DNA from: Emticicia sp. BO119
GTDB lineage: Bacteria > Bacteroidota > Bacteroidia > Cytophagales > Spirosomataceae
Direction of reading: 5' to 3'
Assembly: GCF_013912375.1 (NCBI RefSeq)
Contig: NZ_JACETV010000001.1
Location: 1-64,000 of the forward strand
DNA: 64,000 nt
Below the pieces are notes generated by a model. The model saw only the letters and a list, made by a program, of their open reading frames with translations. It was not told the DNA's origin and ran no database searches. Below are positions 8,930 to 17,853 of the stretch, piece after piece. The position numbers and the translations under genes are program-made. Each line of letters begins with the position of its first letter. The stretch's first letter is position 1.

Positions 8930-8960
8930 CAAATATATAAAAAGGTACTTTGTAATGCAA
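8930..8960 (-). promoter_or_regulatory. Bacteroidota promoter of the TonB-dependent receptor
   Basis: On the minus strand TTG (8960-8958), a 20-bp spacer, then TATATTTG (8937-8930), a full match. The 5' UTR is about 140 nt and contains a small hairpin AGGGCA-AAA-TGCCCT (8827-8841), so post-transcriptional control is possible. Confidence 0.7.
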
Positions 8961-9082
8961 GGTAATATGTAAATTATTTTCTTGTATAATTTGATACCGA
9001 ATACAAGCCATTAGATGCCCTCAATGAAAAAAAGTTACAAGGCAATTCTTTATTTATAAGAAGTGCTCTATCAGAAATTGCT

Positions 9083-9174
9083 AAAGCACCAGTCGAAGCA
9101 AGGCGAAAGCACTAATCGAAGCAAGGTTAAAGCACTAATCAAAGCAATGGCAAAGCACAATACAAAGCATTGCC
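9083..9174. repeat. Four 23-bp tandem repeats
   Basis: Four exactly 23-bp units in a row, of form AAAGCACTAATCGAAGCAAGG plus two bases. Units 1-3 are very similar and unit 4 has diverged. Each unit is itself a near-repeat of about 12+11 bp (AAAGCACTAATC / GAAGCAAGG). They lie in the 270-bp non-coding gap between the receptor promoter and the phage-like module; nothing else is seen there. Confidence 0.85.
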
Positions 9175-9290
9175 AGTATAATTAAACAAAGAAATAAATA
9201 ATAAAATAAACCATTAAACTAAGAAAAGTATAATGGGTCGAAACCTTATTTATAGTAAGGAATTGGCAAGACATTAACCAGTACCCGTTT

Positions 9291-9455
9291 TTGGTGGAGA
9301 AGCAATGCATTGCGTCCCTGCCAGAAAATAATCCTCTTATCCACCAACAGTTCGATTCTACGAAAAACCTCCTGAAACGCTTTGAAAACCCAACCCAAAG
9401 CCTGAAATTTACCGGATTCACACAACAACTACAGCAATGGACGAAGAAAGAATGA
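9291..9455 (+). pseudogene. Small ORF remnant upstream of the HTH gene
   Basis: A frame open from 9234 to the TGA at 9453-9455 with no ATG; TTG 9291 or GTG 9294 are the only plausible starts. It reads ...NNPLIHQQFDSTKNLLKRF... and overlaps the first codons of the HTH gene by 19 bp. The same peptide, with an ATG start, is recognisable in the second copy at 30347 (MSEFIPQQFDFTRNLPQYF), which suggests it was once a real gene of about 45-50 residues coupled to the HTH gene. Confidence 0.4.
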
Positions 9456-10012
9456 ATGAGCTTCAACACAACAAAGGGGGTAGGGGTATCACCGACTATA
9501 CACCCGACTACGACGAGCAAGCCTACAACTACTGCCTGTTAGGGGCAACCAACCAAACCCTCGCCCGGTTTTTCGGGGTATCGTCTACTACCGTAAAAAA
9601 ATGGATGAAGAAGTATCCGGGTTTTCAGGAATCTGTCAGAAGAGGAAAAGAACTGGCCGATGTACAGGTAGCCGGCAGCCTGTTCAAAAGAGCAATTGGC
9701 TATACTTGCCAGCAGGTAGTATCAGAGTCTGTCAGAGCATCAGCTACTAATACGGAATCCGAAAAGGTTACCAGTTCAGAAAAGGTTACCAATATGGTGG
9801 GAACCTTTTTGAATCAGGATAACGATGGTTATCAGAAAATCAGAGTAACAACAAAGGAAATTATACCAGACACAAAGGCGCAGATATTCTGGCTCAAAAA
9901 CCGTCAGCCCGAACTGTGGCGCGACAAACGGGATGTCGATCACACCTCAGGAGGTGAAAAACTAAACGTAGTTACCATATTTGAGTTACCCAACGATGGG
10001 CGCAACGATTGA
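9437..10012 (+). CDS. HTH protein, phage terminase small-subunit-like
   Basis: 191 aa. Residues about 25-60 form a helix-turn-helix (ATNQTLARFFGVSSTTVKKW) followed by a charged helix (RRGKELADVQVAGSLFKRA). This is the layout of phage terminase small subunits and related HTH proteins that bind packaging sites. The C-terminal part ends with TKAQIFWLKNRQPELWRDKR, also typical of these proteins. There is no large terminase nearby, so this is an isolated phage-derived or domesticated gene. Residues about 105-125 hold a degenerate internal repeat (SEKVTSSEKVTN). A decayed second copy is at 30347-30700. Confidence 0.7.
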   Translation: MDEERMNELQHNKGGRGITDYTPDYDEQAYNYCLLGATNQTLARFFGVSSTTVKKWMKKYPGFQESVRRGKELADVQVAGSLFKRAIGYTCQQVVSESVRASATNTESEKVTSSEKVTNMVGTFLNQDNDGYQKIRVTTKEIIPDTKAQIFWLKNRQPELWRDKRDVDHTSGGEKLNVVTIFELPNDGRND

Positions 10013-10039
10013 TAAAATTAAACAAGTTCACTATCTTAG
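10009..10039 (+). promoter_or_regulatory. Promoter of the GH2 gene
   Basis: TTG at 10009-10011 (overlapping the stop codon of the HTH gene), 20-bp spacer, TATCTTAG at 10032-10039 (7 of 8 to TAnnTTTG). Transcription would begin near 10046, which rules out a GH2 start at 10009 and supports the ATG at 10069 or 10078. Confidence 0.6.
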
Positions 10040-10077
10040 CCCTTCAAAACTATTCACCTGTAAATTGTATGCACCAT

Positions 10078-12858
10078 ATGACCCATTCGAAAAAATTAGT
10101 TTACCTACTCTGTTATCTCCTGATTTTTAATCTCTCGGCACAGGAAACAATTCCTTTACCCGAGCATCCACGTCCTGATTTTGAAAGAGCCGACTGGCAG
10201 AATCTGAATGGCAACTGGGATTTTGAATTTGATAAAAAAGATGTGGGTATCACCCAGAAATGGCATTCTTCCGCCAAGCCTTTCACTAAAACCATCAGTG
10301 TGCCATTCCCGTGGGGTTCGCCGTTATCGGGCGTAAAAGATGAAGCCGATATAGCCTGGTATAAGAAAACAATCACAGTAAATCCGGCATGGAAAGGTAA
10401 AAGAATATTTGTCACCATTGGTGCTTCCGATTGGGAAACAACCGTATGGCTGGATGGAAAACTCTTAGGCAGCCACAAAGGGGGTTATACACCGTTTTCA
10501 TTTGAACTGACCAATTTAAAATATGGAGCAAAACAAAATCTGGTAATCAGAGTAGACGACAAACGCCGCGATTTTACTTTATATGGCAAACAAGGCTACG
10601 GCAATGCCCGTGGTTTATGGCAAACGATTTATCTGGAAGCTCGCGGACAAAACTATATCGATGCGGTTCATTTTACACCTGATATTGATAAATCGGAAGT
10701 GAAAGTGACAGTTTATCTGGCCAAACCCGCGCCAAAAGATATTGATATGGGGTTTTATTTTGAAAGTCCTGATAGTACAGCTATTTCAATGACTTTCCCT
10801 AAAGGGCAAACTGAATATTCGTTTACTCAAGATATTCCTTCTGCTCGCTTATGGACTTTAGAAGACCCACATCTTTATAATGCAACTGTTATTGTGGGAG
10901 ATGACGAGGTAAAATCCTATTTCGGCATGCGCAAGATTTCGACTGTGAATCTGCCTGGTACTAATTATAAATACATAGCCCTGAACAACAAGCCTGTGTA
11001 TATGCAATTGGCACTTGACCAGTCGTATCATCCGGAGGGATTCTATACTTTCCCGACTGATGAGTTCATGAAGAATGAGATTCTGATAGCCCGCAACATT
11101 GGTCTGAATGGTATCCGTACGCACATTAAAGTAGATGTACCCCGTAAATTATACTGGGCTGATAAACTGGGTGTACTGGTGATGTCAGATCTGCCGAACA
11201 GCTGGGGAGAGCCTGATAAAAATGCGCAGCAGGAATCAGAATATACGCTGAAAGAAATGATCAAGCGAGATTATAACCACCCGGCAATTTTCTCATGGAT
11301 TACCTTTAACGAAACCTGGGGGTTACGTACCAAAAAAGAGGTAAACGGCAAGGTTGAAAATATCTATACACCGGAAACACAAAAATGGGTAGCTTCGGTG
11401 TATCGGTTGGCGAAATCATTAGATGCTACACGTCTGGTAGAAGATAACTCTATTTGTTGCGGGGCAGGGCATACCGAAACCGATATTAACTCATGGCATG
11501 AGTACCTGCCCGGGTGGGAATGGGAAAACCACCTGAAAATGATTGACGAGAAAACCTTTGTGGGCAGTGATTTCCATTACGAAAAGGGCTATAAACAAAC
11601 CGATGTACCCAATATCAACTCTGAATGTGGAAACGTGTGGGGCTACGAAGGTAGCACAGGCGACTGCGACTGGAGCTGGGATTATCACCGCATGATTAAC
11701 ACTTTCAGAAAATACCCGAAAATTGCCGGTTGGTTATATACAGAGCACCACGATGTAATCAACGAGTGGAACGGCTATGTACGTTTCGACCGGAGTGAAA
11801 AAGACCTCGGCGTGCAGGATATGGTAAAAGGCATGAGCCTCAAAGATTTTCATGCACCATTTTATATCTCAACAGGCAACGAGATTTCAAAAACTGTCGT
11901 GCCGGACGAGGTCGTTACTGTACCGCTTTATGCGTCGTTTATGACCGACAGAACCGATGTCGGTAAAAAACTGACACTGAAAGTAAATCTTTACGGTTAT
12001 GACGCTTTAGGGCAGGAAAAAACCTGGAGCAGCACAGAGCGTATCATTGATTACCAACCCTGGTTACAAAAAGAGTTACCGTCGTTGGAGGTAAAGATGC
12101 CTAATGAGAAAGCTGTGGTAACGATGTCATTAGTGCTGGTCGACAACGCAGGTAATGAGCTACACCACAATGTAATGAACTTTATTGTAGACGCACCGGC
12201 ACCAACCGAGATTGTCATGCTATCAGGCAAAAAGGCTAAACTGGTGAGTGTCGATGCCAAAAACTTCAAAAGTGCTAAATGGTCGGCCAAACAATGGAAT
12301 GTACTGGATGGACTGAAAGTAAACGGAGCAGGCAATGGCTATTTTGAATATGCGTTTAAAGTGCCATCAGGAATTGACTTAAATAATGTAGAGAACATAG
12401 CTTTTGTAGTAGAAGCAGGGGCAAAGCAACTTTTTGCCAAAGACATGGATAAAAAACTGAAAGGCAACGAAAACTATATGCTTGGTGCAATTGCAGACCC
12501 GGTACAAAACCCGAATGCCTACGCCATGACTGACACAAAGAAATTCCCAAGTTCGGTTTCAGTGAGTGTAAATGGTACTTTTGCCGGACGCTACGATTTA
12601 CAAGACGACCCATCAGACCACCGGGGTGTATTATCTTGGCACAACCAGCTGAAAGATAAAAAACTACGTGAAGCAGGTTCGTACGGCTATCGGTTAGGAG
12701 TGAATATCCCTCAGAAAGCCATCGAACAAGCAAAGAAAACAGGTGAGATAATCGTAAGACTGGAAGTGCCCGAAAGCATGAATGGCGGCCTGGCCATCTA
12801 CGGAGATAAATTCGGGCGTTATCCCCTAAACCCGACTCTGGCATTTGTATTGAAATAG
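10078..12858 (+). CDS. Glycoside hydrolase family 2 (beta-galactosidase/glucuronidase-like)
   Basis: 926 aa from ATG 10078 (ATG 10069 also possible). The start was chosen from the promoter position and because MTHSKKLVYLLCYLLIFNL then SAQE is a good signal peptide. Domain order: sugar-binding jelly roll (about 35-200; WYKKTITV, WLDGKLLGSHKGGYTPF), Ig-like domain, TIM barrel (about 300-590), C-terminal beta domains. The acid/base Glu is in SWITFNETWG (E412) and the nucleophile in NSECGNVWGYEG (E516). Substrate specificity is not clear; the protein is probably periplasmic. Monocistronic, with a terminator at 12870. Confidence 0.9.
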   Translation: MTHSKKLVYLLCYLLIFNLSAQETIPLPEHPRPDFERADWQNLNGNWDFEFDKKDVGITQKWHSSAKPFTKTISVPFPWGSPLSGVKDEADIAWYKKTITVNPAWKGKRIFVTIGASDWETTVWLDGKLLGSHKGGYTPFSFELTNLKYGAKQNLVIRVDDKRRDFTLYGKQGYGNARGLWQTIYLEARGQNYIDAVHFTPDIDKSEVKVTVYLAKPAPKDIDMGFYFESPDSTAISMTFPKGQTEYSFTQDIPSARLWTLEDPHLYNATVIVGDDEVKSYFGMRKISTVNLPGTNYKYIALNNKPVYMQLALDQSYHPEGFYTFPTDEFMKNEILIARNIGLNGIRTHIKVDVPRKLYWADKLGVLVMSDLPNSWGEPDKNAQQESEYTLKEMIKRDYNHPAIFSWITFNETWGLRTKKEVNGKVENIYTPETQKWVASVYRLAKSLDATRLVEDNSICCGAGHTETDINSWHEYLPGWEWENHLKMIDEKTFVGSDFHYEKGYKQTDVPNINSECGNVWGYEGSTGDCDWSWDYHRMINTFRKYPKIAGWLYTEHHDVINEWNGYVRFDRSEKDLGVQDMVKGMSLKDFHAPFYISTGNEISKTVVPDEVVTVPLYASFMTDRTDVGKKLTLKVNLYGYDALGQEKTWSSTERIIDYQPWLQKELPSLEVKMPNEKAVVTMSLVLVDNAGNELHHNVMNFIVDAPAPTEIVMLSGKKAKLVSVDAKNFKSAKWSAKQWNVLDGLKVNGAGNGYFEYAFKVPSGIDLNNVENIAFVVEAGAKQLFAKDMDKKLKGNENYMLGAIADPVQNPNAYAMTDTKKFPSSVSVSVNGTFAGRYDLQDDPSDHRGVLSWHNQLKDKKLREAGSYGYRLGVNIPQKAIEQAKKTGEIIVRLEVPESMNGGLAIYGDKFGRYPLNPTLAFVLK

Positions 12859-12869
12859 GTATAAAATAA

Positions 12870-12905
12870 AAACGGGCATGCACCGGAGTGTTTGCATGCC
12901 CGTTT
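12870..12905. terminator. Bidirectional terminator between GH2 and the TPR gene
   Basis: A perfect 13-bp stem AAACGGGCATGCA/TGCATGCCCGTTT with a 10-nt loop and T-rich flanks on both strands, placed between two convergent genes. Confidence 0.88.
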
Positions 12906-12929
12906 CTTTTACTTTATATACTAAGCGGA

Positions 12930-13631
12930 TTAATTCTCTTTTGTAGTTGAACTACCCTGCTCACTTGGTAAAATAATCACCGTCGGAGGAGTAGCAGAGG
13001 CTTTTCTTGGGCTTGCCACCGGAGCCAGACTTTGTGCAGAGGTAACAGTAGTTTTGCTGTTCTGTGCCGGGTCTGATGCCATTATAGGGGCATTGTCAGG
13101 TACACCGGTATCTTTAATAGAAGCCTCACATTGCTTGATAGTTACAGCAATCGATTCGTCCATCAAACCCTCTCTGATAGCCTGATGGTAGAACATAATC
13201 GCTCTTTTAAGCATATCTGCCGTAGCCTGTGGTGTATTTTGTCTCCAGGCTAAACGTTGTAATTCAGCTCCTTGCGCCAATGTAATCTTGGGCAACTCGC
13301 CACGATTAGGGTCATTAGGGTTCATACTGATGAGCTCAATCAGATTGGTTTTCGCAGGCTCATACTTACGCATGGCGTTATAATCCTTGAATTTTTGCGT
13401 AAGGTACATCGCATGAGACGAATTAGTGACCTGTTCAGAAATTTTGCTTTCTGACTCAAATTCAGGTAATTTCGCACATTCACGGTAACGGAAAAATGCG
13501 TCCCAATAACGACCGGCTTTAAAATATTCATCGGCCTCTTGTAACAGATATGCACGGGATGTTTGACTAAAAGCTGAAAGTGAGAGTGAAACAAATCCGA
13601 ACATCCAGATAAAAAAACGCATAGTCTTCAT
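12930..13631 (-). CDS. Exported TPR-like protein of unknown function
   Basis: 233 aa with signal peptide (MRFFIWMFGFVSLSLSAFSQ; a second ATG lies at 13622). Residues about 25-60 form a TPR-like helix pair (LLQEADEYFKAGRYWDAFFR) and further helices run to about 175. The last 60 residues are low-complexity, rich in Pro, Ser, Thr and Ala. The N-terminal layout resembles TPR segments of envelope and gliding proteins in this phylum, but no OmpA domain or other known partner is present. I cannot assign a function. Confidence 0.65.
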   Translation of the reverse strand: MKTMRFFIWMFGFVSLSLSAFSQTSRAYLLQEADEYFKAGRYWDAFFRYRECAKLPEFESESKISEQVTNSSHAMYLTQKFKDYNAMRKYEPAKTNLIELISMNPNDPNRGELPKITLAQGAELQRLAWRQNTPQATADMLKRAIMFYHQAIREGLMDESIAVTIKQCEASIKDTGVPDNAPIMASDPAQNSKTTVTSAQSLAPVASPRKASATPPTVIILPSEQGSSTTKEN

Positions 13632-13738
13632 AAGAAAACAGTTTTATAGTTCTTAGCGGTTTTTAATATTGATTATACTAAATAAACGTCAACAATAACA
13701 AAAAAATTGAAAGAAACCGTTAAAAATTAATTAATTTT

Positions 13739-14617
13739 TTGAAACGATTTATCAACGAAATATCAACCTTTATTCAACAATATAGTAATATTACATTCCT
13801 ATACAATTTTGATGCCTTTCCGAAATCTCCGTTTACGTATATTTATGTGGCTGACAAAAAGACAGTATTTCATTGCATCTCGTTAGAATCTGAGATAAAA
13901 AACGGAACATTTTTTCAGGATTTGAGTTTGGCATTTACCCGGATAGGCATTCGGATTATTCATTTGTGGGAAGATACCTGGCTTACAAATCAGGCCATAG
14001 TTAAATCAAGATTACTATCTGTTTTAGGTAAATCTGCTACTATCCCGGCAAGGCTTACCCAAAGCAGACGGATTGATAAACCCACCTTAAATAAGTTTAT
14101 GACAGAAAACCACTTACAGGTTCTGGCTGGCGCGAAGTTCAAATATGGGTTGTATCTACCAAAGCGGTATTTCAGAGTGATAACCAATGAGAAGAACACC
14201 TTCACAAAAGCATTAAGTGAACAACTTGAACAAAGTGAAGAAATGCTTATGGCAGTAGCCTCTTTCAGTACCGCCAGAACATTCATTCGGCAAGGTATTT
14301 CTTACAGAAGTTTCGAGTTGATTCGTTTTGCAAACCTGAAAGGCTTTACAGTGGTGGGTGGTTTGGATAAATTGTTACAGGCTTTTATCAGAGAACAAAC
14401 CCCCGATGATATTATGACTTATGCCGATGCCGATTGGTCAGATGGTGCAAGCTATGAAAAATTAGGCTTTGAGCGTGTAGAACTCACACCCCCTCAATCA
14501 TTCAGTTTAAATACCCATTTTGAAAGAATCTGGAAAGGACAGGAAGGCGAAAGGATTGATAAACAGGTATGGAACGCAGGCAGTTGGAAGTATCTGTTGA
14601 AGTTAAAGCAAAGTTAA
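13739..14617 (+). CDS. Conserved protein with GNAT-like C-terminal region, upstream of miaA
   Basis: 292 aa. No ATG exists until deep in the gene, so TTG 13739 is the likely start. The N-terminal 85 residues have a small nuclease-like look (IRIIHLWEDTWLTNQAIVKS). The rest carries a domain seen in phage and homing-endonuclease-associated proteins: FMTENHLQVLAGAKFKYGLY, then FELIRFANLKGFTVVGGLDK and DIMTYADADWSDGASYEKLG, resembling a GNAT acyltransferase fold. The stop codon abuts the miaA ATG with no gap, so the genes are probably translationally coupled. Molecular role unknown. Confidence 0.65.
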   Translation: MKRFINEISTFIQQYSNITFLYNFDAFPKSPFTYIYVADKKTVFHCISLESEIKNGTFFQDLSLAFTRIGIRIIHLWEDTWLTNQAIVKSRLLSVLGKSATIPARLTQSRRIDKPTLNKFMTENHLQVLAGAKFKYGLYLPKRYFRVITNEKNTFTKALSEQLEQSEEMLMAVASFSTARTFIRQGISYRSFELIRFANLKGFTVVGGLDKLLQAFIREQTPDDIMTYADADWSDGASYEKLGFERVELTPPQSFSLNTHFERIWKGQEGERIDKQVWNAGSWKYLLKLKQS

Positions 14618-15553
14618 ATGGAAGAACAACAAACGCTGATAGTGATACTCGGCCCAACGGCATCCGGCAAAACAAAACTGGCTGTTGCATTAGCCACAGA
14701 AATCGGAGGAGAAATAATAAGTGCTGATAGCCGCCAGGTGTATAAAGGAATGAATATCGGAACGGGTAAGGATTACGAAGAGTATGAACACGTTTCAGGA
14801 CAAAAAATTCCGTATCATTTAATTGATATAGTAGAAGCAGGAGACGAATACCATGTAGCCCGTTTTCAGAGAGATTTTAAACAGGCTTATCAGAATATAA
14901 TAAACAGGGGTAAAATACCCATTTTATGCGGGGGAACAGGTATGTACATTGAGGCAGTGCTAAAAAATTATCAGCATACCCAGATACCGGTTGATGCTGT
15001 TTTAAGAGAAACTATAAAAGAAAAATCGTATGAAGAATTGCTAAATCAGTTTCAACAGCAATACCATTCATTTTATCCAGAAGCTGATACTTCCACCAGA
15101 AAGCGGTTAATAAGAGCTATTGAAATTGCCCGGTTTATGAAGGATAATCCGCAGGCTTATCAGGTAACAGACCCTTACAAAGCTTTGATTTTTGGTATAG
15201 CTATTCCAACAGAAATTCGTAGAGAGAGAATCACCGGACGCTTGAATAAACGCCTGAAAGAAGGCATGATTGAAGAAGTACAAGCACTTCTGAACCAAGG
15301 AATCAGCCCTGAAAAACTGATTTTTTACGGTTTGGAATATAAGTTTATTACAGAGTACCTGTTAGGTCAATTAACCCATGATGAAATGGTAAAAAGATTA
15401 GAAGTAGCTATTCATCAGTTTGCCAAACGCCAGATGACCTTTTTCAGAAGCATGGAAAAAAAAGACCTGATAATTCACTGGCTTGATGGTATGGATAGCC
15501 CAGAAAACCTTATTAGTAAGATAAACCGCCAGATTGCCGGTGAAAATGTATAG
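14618..15553 (+). CDS. miaA: tRNA dimethylallyltransferase
   Basis: Adds a dimethylallyl group to N6 of A37 in tRNAs that read UNN codons. The 311-aa protein has the P-loop GPTASGKT (residues 9-16), the ISADSRQVYKGMNIGTGK DMAPP-binding segment, GDEYHVARFQRDF and the GGTGMYIEAVL loop, and C-terminal residues RQMTFFR and W-L that contact tRNA. Full length for the family. It starts immediately after the preceding stop codon. Confidence 0.96.
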   Translation: MEEQQTLIVILGPTASGKTKLAVALATEIGGEIISADSRQVYKGMNIGTGKDYEEYEHVSGQKIPYHLIDIVEAGDEYHVARFQRDFKQAYQNIINRGKIPILCGGTGMYIEAVLKNYQHTQIPVDAVLRETIKEKSYEELLNQFQQQYHSFYPEADTSTRKRLIRAIEIARFMKDNPQAYQVTDPYKALIFGIAIPTEIRRERITGRLNKRLKEGMIEEVQALLNQGISPEKLIFYGLEYKFITEYLLGQLTHDEMVKRLEVAIHQFAKRQMTFFRSMEKKDLIIHWLDGMDSPENLISKINRQIAGENV

Positions 15554-15572
15554 AAAAACACAGATTCTTGGT

Positions 15573-15580
15573 TATTTTTG
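15573..15580 (+). promoter_or_regulatory. -7 box (TATTTTTG) before the ThuA/PKD gene
   Basis: A full TAnnTTTG match 24 bp before the ATG at 15604. No convincing TTG is seen at the expected upstream distance, so the promoter may be weak or activated. Confidence 0.45.
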
Positions 15581-15603
15581 TAGAATAAACAATTTGGATA
15601 CTG

Positions 15604-17187
15604 ATGAAAAAACTGATAGCCATACCATTACTTTGTTTAATGTCCTGCTTTACTTTCGGGCAAAAGGTACTGGTATTTTATGATGTATCTGATAAAACAG
15701 AATTAAACGAATTACTCGAAACAGCCTCCACAAAAAAAATAGGTATAGACACTACTTCCAATCCGGCCCGATTCAATGAAAATACCCTTAAAAACTATAA
15801 TGCCATTGTCTTTCTGAATACCTCAGCCAACCGTTTGAGCTTCAGACAGGCAGCCGAACTGCAAAGATTTATTCAGGCCGGAGGCGGCTTTGTAGGAAAT
15901 GGGAAAGCTGCTGACGCTTCTTATAAATGGTTGTGGTATGAAAATATTTTAGGCGGGAGCTTAGCCAAAACCCAATTAGAAAATCCTGTTCAGTTAAGTC
16001 TTATAACAAATGCAAGCATAGGTAAAACGGCACTTCCGCCACTCTGGAAAATGAGCGATAAACCTTTGGTTTTTAATAGCCTGCCAATTCGTTGCAAGCC
16101 TGTATTATTAGATGTTACGGGCAAAACCTGGGCATGGTATTATACCACAGACGAAGGAGGGAAATTATTTTATACCGCTCTCGGTTGTGAGCCTTCTGCC
16201 TACAAAAACCCTGATTTTATTAATCATCTCTGGTCAGGTATAGAAGAGGTATCGGCAAAGACACTACCAGACTATGTGAGAATTGCTGGCACAACCCTGC
16301 CTGACGAAAAGAATTTCTTAAAGATTATACTGGCAGACAATCTACAGAAACCCGTTGCATTGGCAACTATGCGAAACGAGAATGTATTGGTAGTAGAAGA
16401 AGAGGGAAATGTAAAAATGTATGAAGTGCAAAAGAGAAAAACCCGGCTGATCGGAAAAATAGAAGTACCCGGACTACAGGCCATCAGGCTTGATCCCGAG
16501 TTTTATCAGAATGGCTACATCTATACTTTTGCTGAAACAGCACCCGAAGGCTATAAAATAGGCAGGATGCAACTGGTAGGAGATACCACCATTGCAATGA
16601 CAGATTTTACAAGTCAGTCGACCAACCCATTAGCAAAAAATGCCATATATGATTTTGAGCGTTATACCAGAAGCCCGTATCGATTACCAAAGTACTTCGA
16701 TAAAAAAACTTTCAGATATGATAATGAGCAAGGGATGATATTGGAAACCCTTGATGAAGATGGAAATGTGAAAAATATTGAGCCATTTCTGACAGATATG
16801 AGGTTTGATTTTATCAGGGATTTAGCTTTTGGGCCGGATGGTAACCTGTATTTCTTGGAAGATAATCAGCTGAAAAAAGTAGATTACGCAGAAGGAAACC
16901 GTAAGCCTATTGCCATTGCATCAGCTGATGTACTGACCGGGAATGCCCCTTTGAAAGTGAAGTTTTCTTCAGAAGGCTCGGTTGATTTTGATAAAAATGA
17001 TAAAATCAGTTTTGAATGGAATTTTGACGGGGTGAATCAGTCAACAGAAGCCAATCCTGAATTTACTTTTTCTAAATCCGGAACTTATCAGGTGAAACTG
17101 AAAGTAAGTGATACCAACGGAGAAACAACAGAAACCGGATTGGAAATTCAGGTTATAAAACCGCCTGTAAAGGGCAGAAAAAGATAA
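15604..17187 (+). CDS. Exported ThuA-like domain and PKD domain protein
   Basis: 527 aa with signal peptide (MKKLIAIPLLCLMSCFTFGQ). Residues about 20-210 form a ThuA-like glutamine-amidotransferase fold (VLVFYDVSDK, AIVFLNTSANRLSFRQ, FIQAGGGFVGNGKA, WAWYYTTDEGGKLFYTALG). Residues about 225-430 look like a shortened beta-propeller of the sorbosone-dehydrogenase type (DLAFGPDGNLYFLEDNQLKK). Residues about 435-520 form a PKD domain (GNAPLKVKFSSEGSVD, YQVKLKVSDTNG). This three-part layout is common in Cytophagales sugar-metabolism proteins. Catalytic activity is unproven. Confidence 0.8.
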   Translation: MKKLIAIPLLCLMSCFTFGQKVLVFYDVSDKTELNELLETASTKKIGIDTTSNPARFNENTLKNYNAIVFLNTSANRLSFRQAAELQRFIQAGGGFVGNGKAADASYKWLWYENILGGSLAKTQLENPVQLSLITNASIGKTALPPLWKMSDKPLVFNSLPIRCKPVLLDVTGKTWAWYYTTDEGGKLFYTALGCEPSAYKNPDFINHLWSGIEEVSAKTLPDYVRIAGTTLPDEKNFLKIILADNLQKPVALATMRNENVLVVEEEGNVKMYEVQKRKTRLIGKIEVPGLQAIRLDPEFYQNGYIYTFAETAPEGYKIGRMQLVGDTTIAMTDFTSQSTNPLAKNAIYDFERYTRSPYRLPKYFDKKTFRYDNEQGMILETLDEDGNVKNIEPFLTDMRFDFIRDLAFGPDGNLYFLEDNQLKKVDYAEGNRKPIAIASADVLTGNAPLKVKFSSEGSVDFDKNDKISFEWNFDGVNQSTEANPEFTFSKSGTYQVKLKVSDTNGETTETGLEIQVIKPPVKGRKR

Positions 17188-17217
17188 TCACCCTCCCCAG
17201 CAGAAGAAAGGGTGATT
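17186..17217 (+). terminator. Possible terminator hairpin
   Basis: AATCACCCT/AGGGTGATT around a 14-nt loop, starting in the stop codon of the preceding gene. There is no T tract, so termination is uncertain. Confidence 0.4.
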
Positions 17218-17226
17218 GGTTCACGG

Positions 17227-17829
17227 CTATTTAGTTGGAATCTCAATAATAAAAGTTGTATTGGGCATTGCACCTTCGGTACGGCAATTCAGTTTTTCAC
17301 CTACATTTTTCACCAGCAAGTGAATCTTCATGCTTGCATAATCACTTTGTCGTTGTATCAGCTCCTCAATCTGTTTGAATACAAATAAAGGTTTAACCTG
17401 TATGGTTTCTGTATTAAGATTGGTTTCTATTTCCTGAAAAAACTCCATTCGCTCTCCTAAACGTTTCTTCTCTAATTCAAGAAATAGAATAACAGTTTCT
17501 ATTTCCTGTGCAAGAGAGATATTCTTTTGTTTGGAATTAGTAGAGATAGACCTCAGTAAATTACTGAATTCTGTCAGGTACTGGGCTGCTTCCATCGGGC
17601 TATGCAATAATACATACTGCTTGATCGAATTAAGATTGCTGTATAAAAACTGCGGATTCCCCATAACATTCTCTAATTCCCGTATCTTGGCTACAATGTG
17701 CGACTCTCTTTTTTGTTTCAGATAATTTGTCAGACTCCACAAGAAACTAACCAGCAACAACAACCCCATTGCTACATACAAAAACACATTCATGAGCACT
17801 AACAAAAGAGTGGGATAAAAAAAAATCAT
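17227..17829 (-). CDS. LytS-like sensor kinase homologue lacking the phospho-acceptor His
   Basis: 200 aa from ATG 17829; a TTG at 17856 lies inside the -7 box, so it is rejected. One or two N-terminal membrane segments (FFYPTLLLVLMNVFLYVAMG LLLLVSFLW) are followed by a linker and a His_kinase-type (LytS/YehU) dimerisation helix. The usual NPHFLFNSLNSI box reads NPQFLYSNLNSI, with Gln60 in place of the autophosphorylated His. The C-terminal ATPase region is cut down: no N box or DNGxG is seen. It is therefore a pseudokinase or a membrane dimerisation module. No LytTR partner is adjacent. Confidence 0.75.
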   Translation of the reverse strand: MIFFYPTLLLVLMNVFLYVAMGLLLLVSFLWSLTNYLKQKRESHIVAKIRELENVMGNPQFLYSNLNSIKQYVLLHSPMEAAQYLTEFSNLLRSISTNSKQKNISLAQEIETVILFLELEKKRLGERMEFFQEIETNLNTETIQVKPLFVFKQIEELIQRQSDYASMKIHLLVKNVGEKLNCRTEGAMPNTTFIIEIPTK

Positions 17830-17853
17830 AGCGATGGTTGTTTCGGCTTTACA

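Noticed and set aside
9083-9174. Repeats as a CRISPR array
   Set aside because: The units abut with no spacers and no cas genes are in the window.
10009-10077. GH2 start at 10009
   Set aside because: A promoter at 10009-10039 places the transcript start downstream of this codon, and the extra residues weaken the signal peptide.
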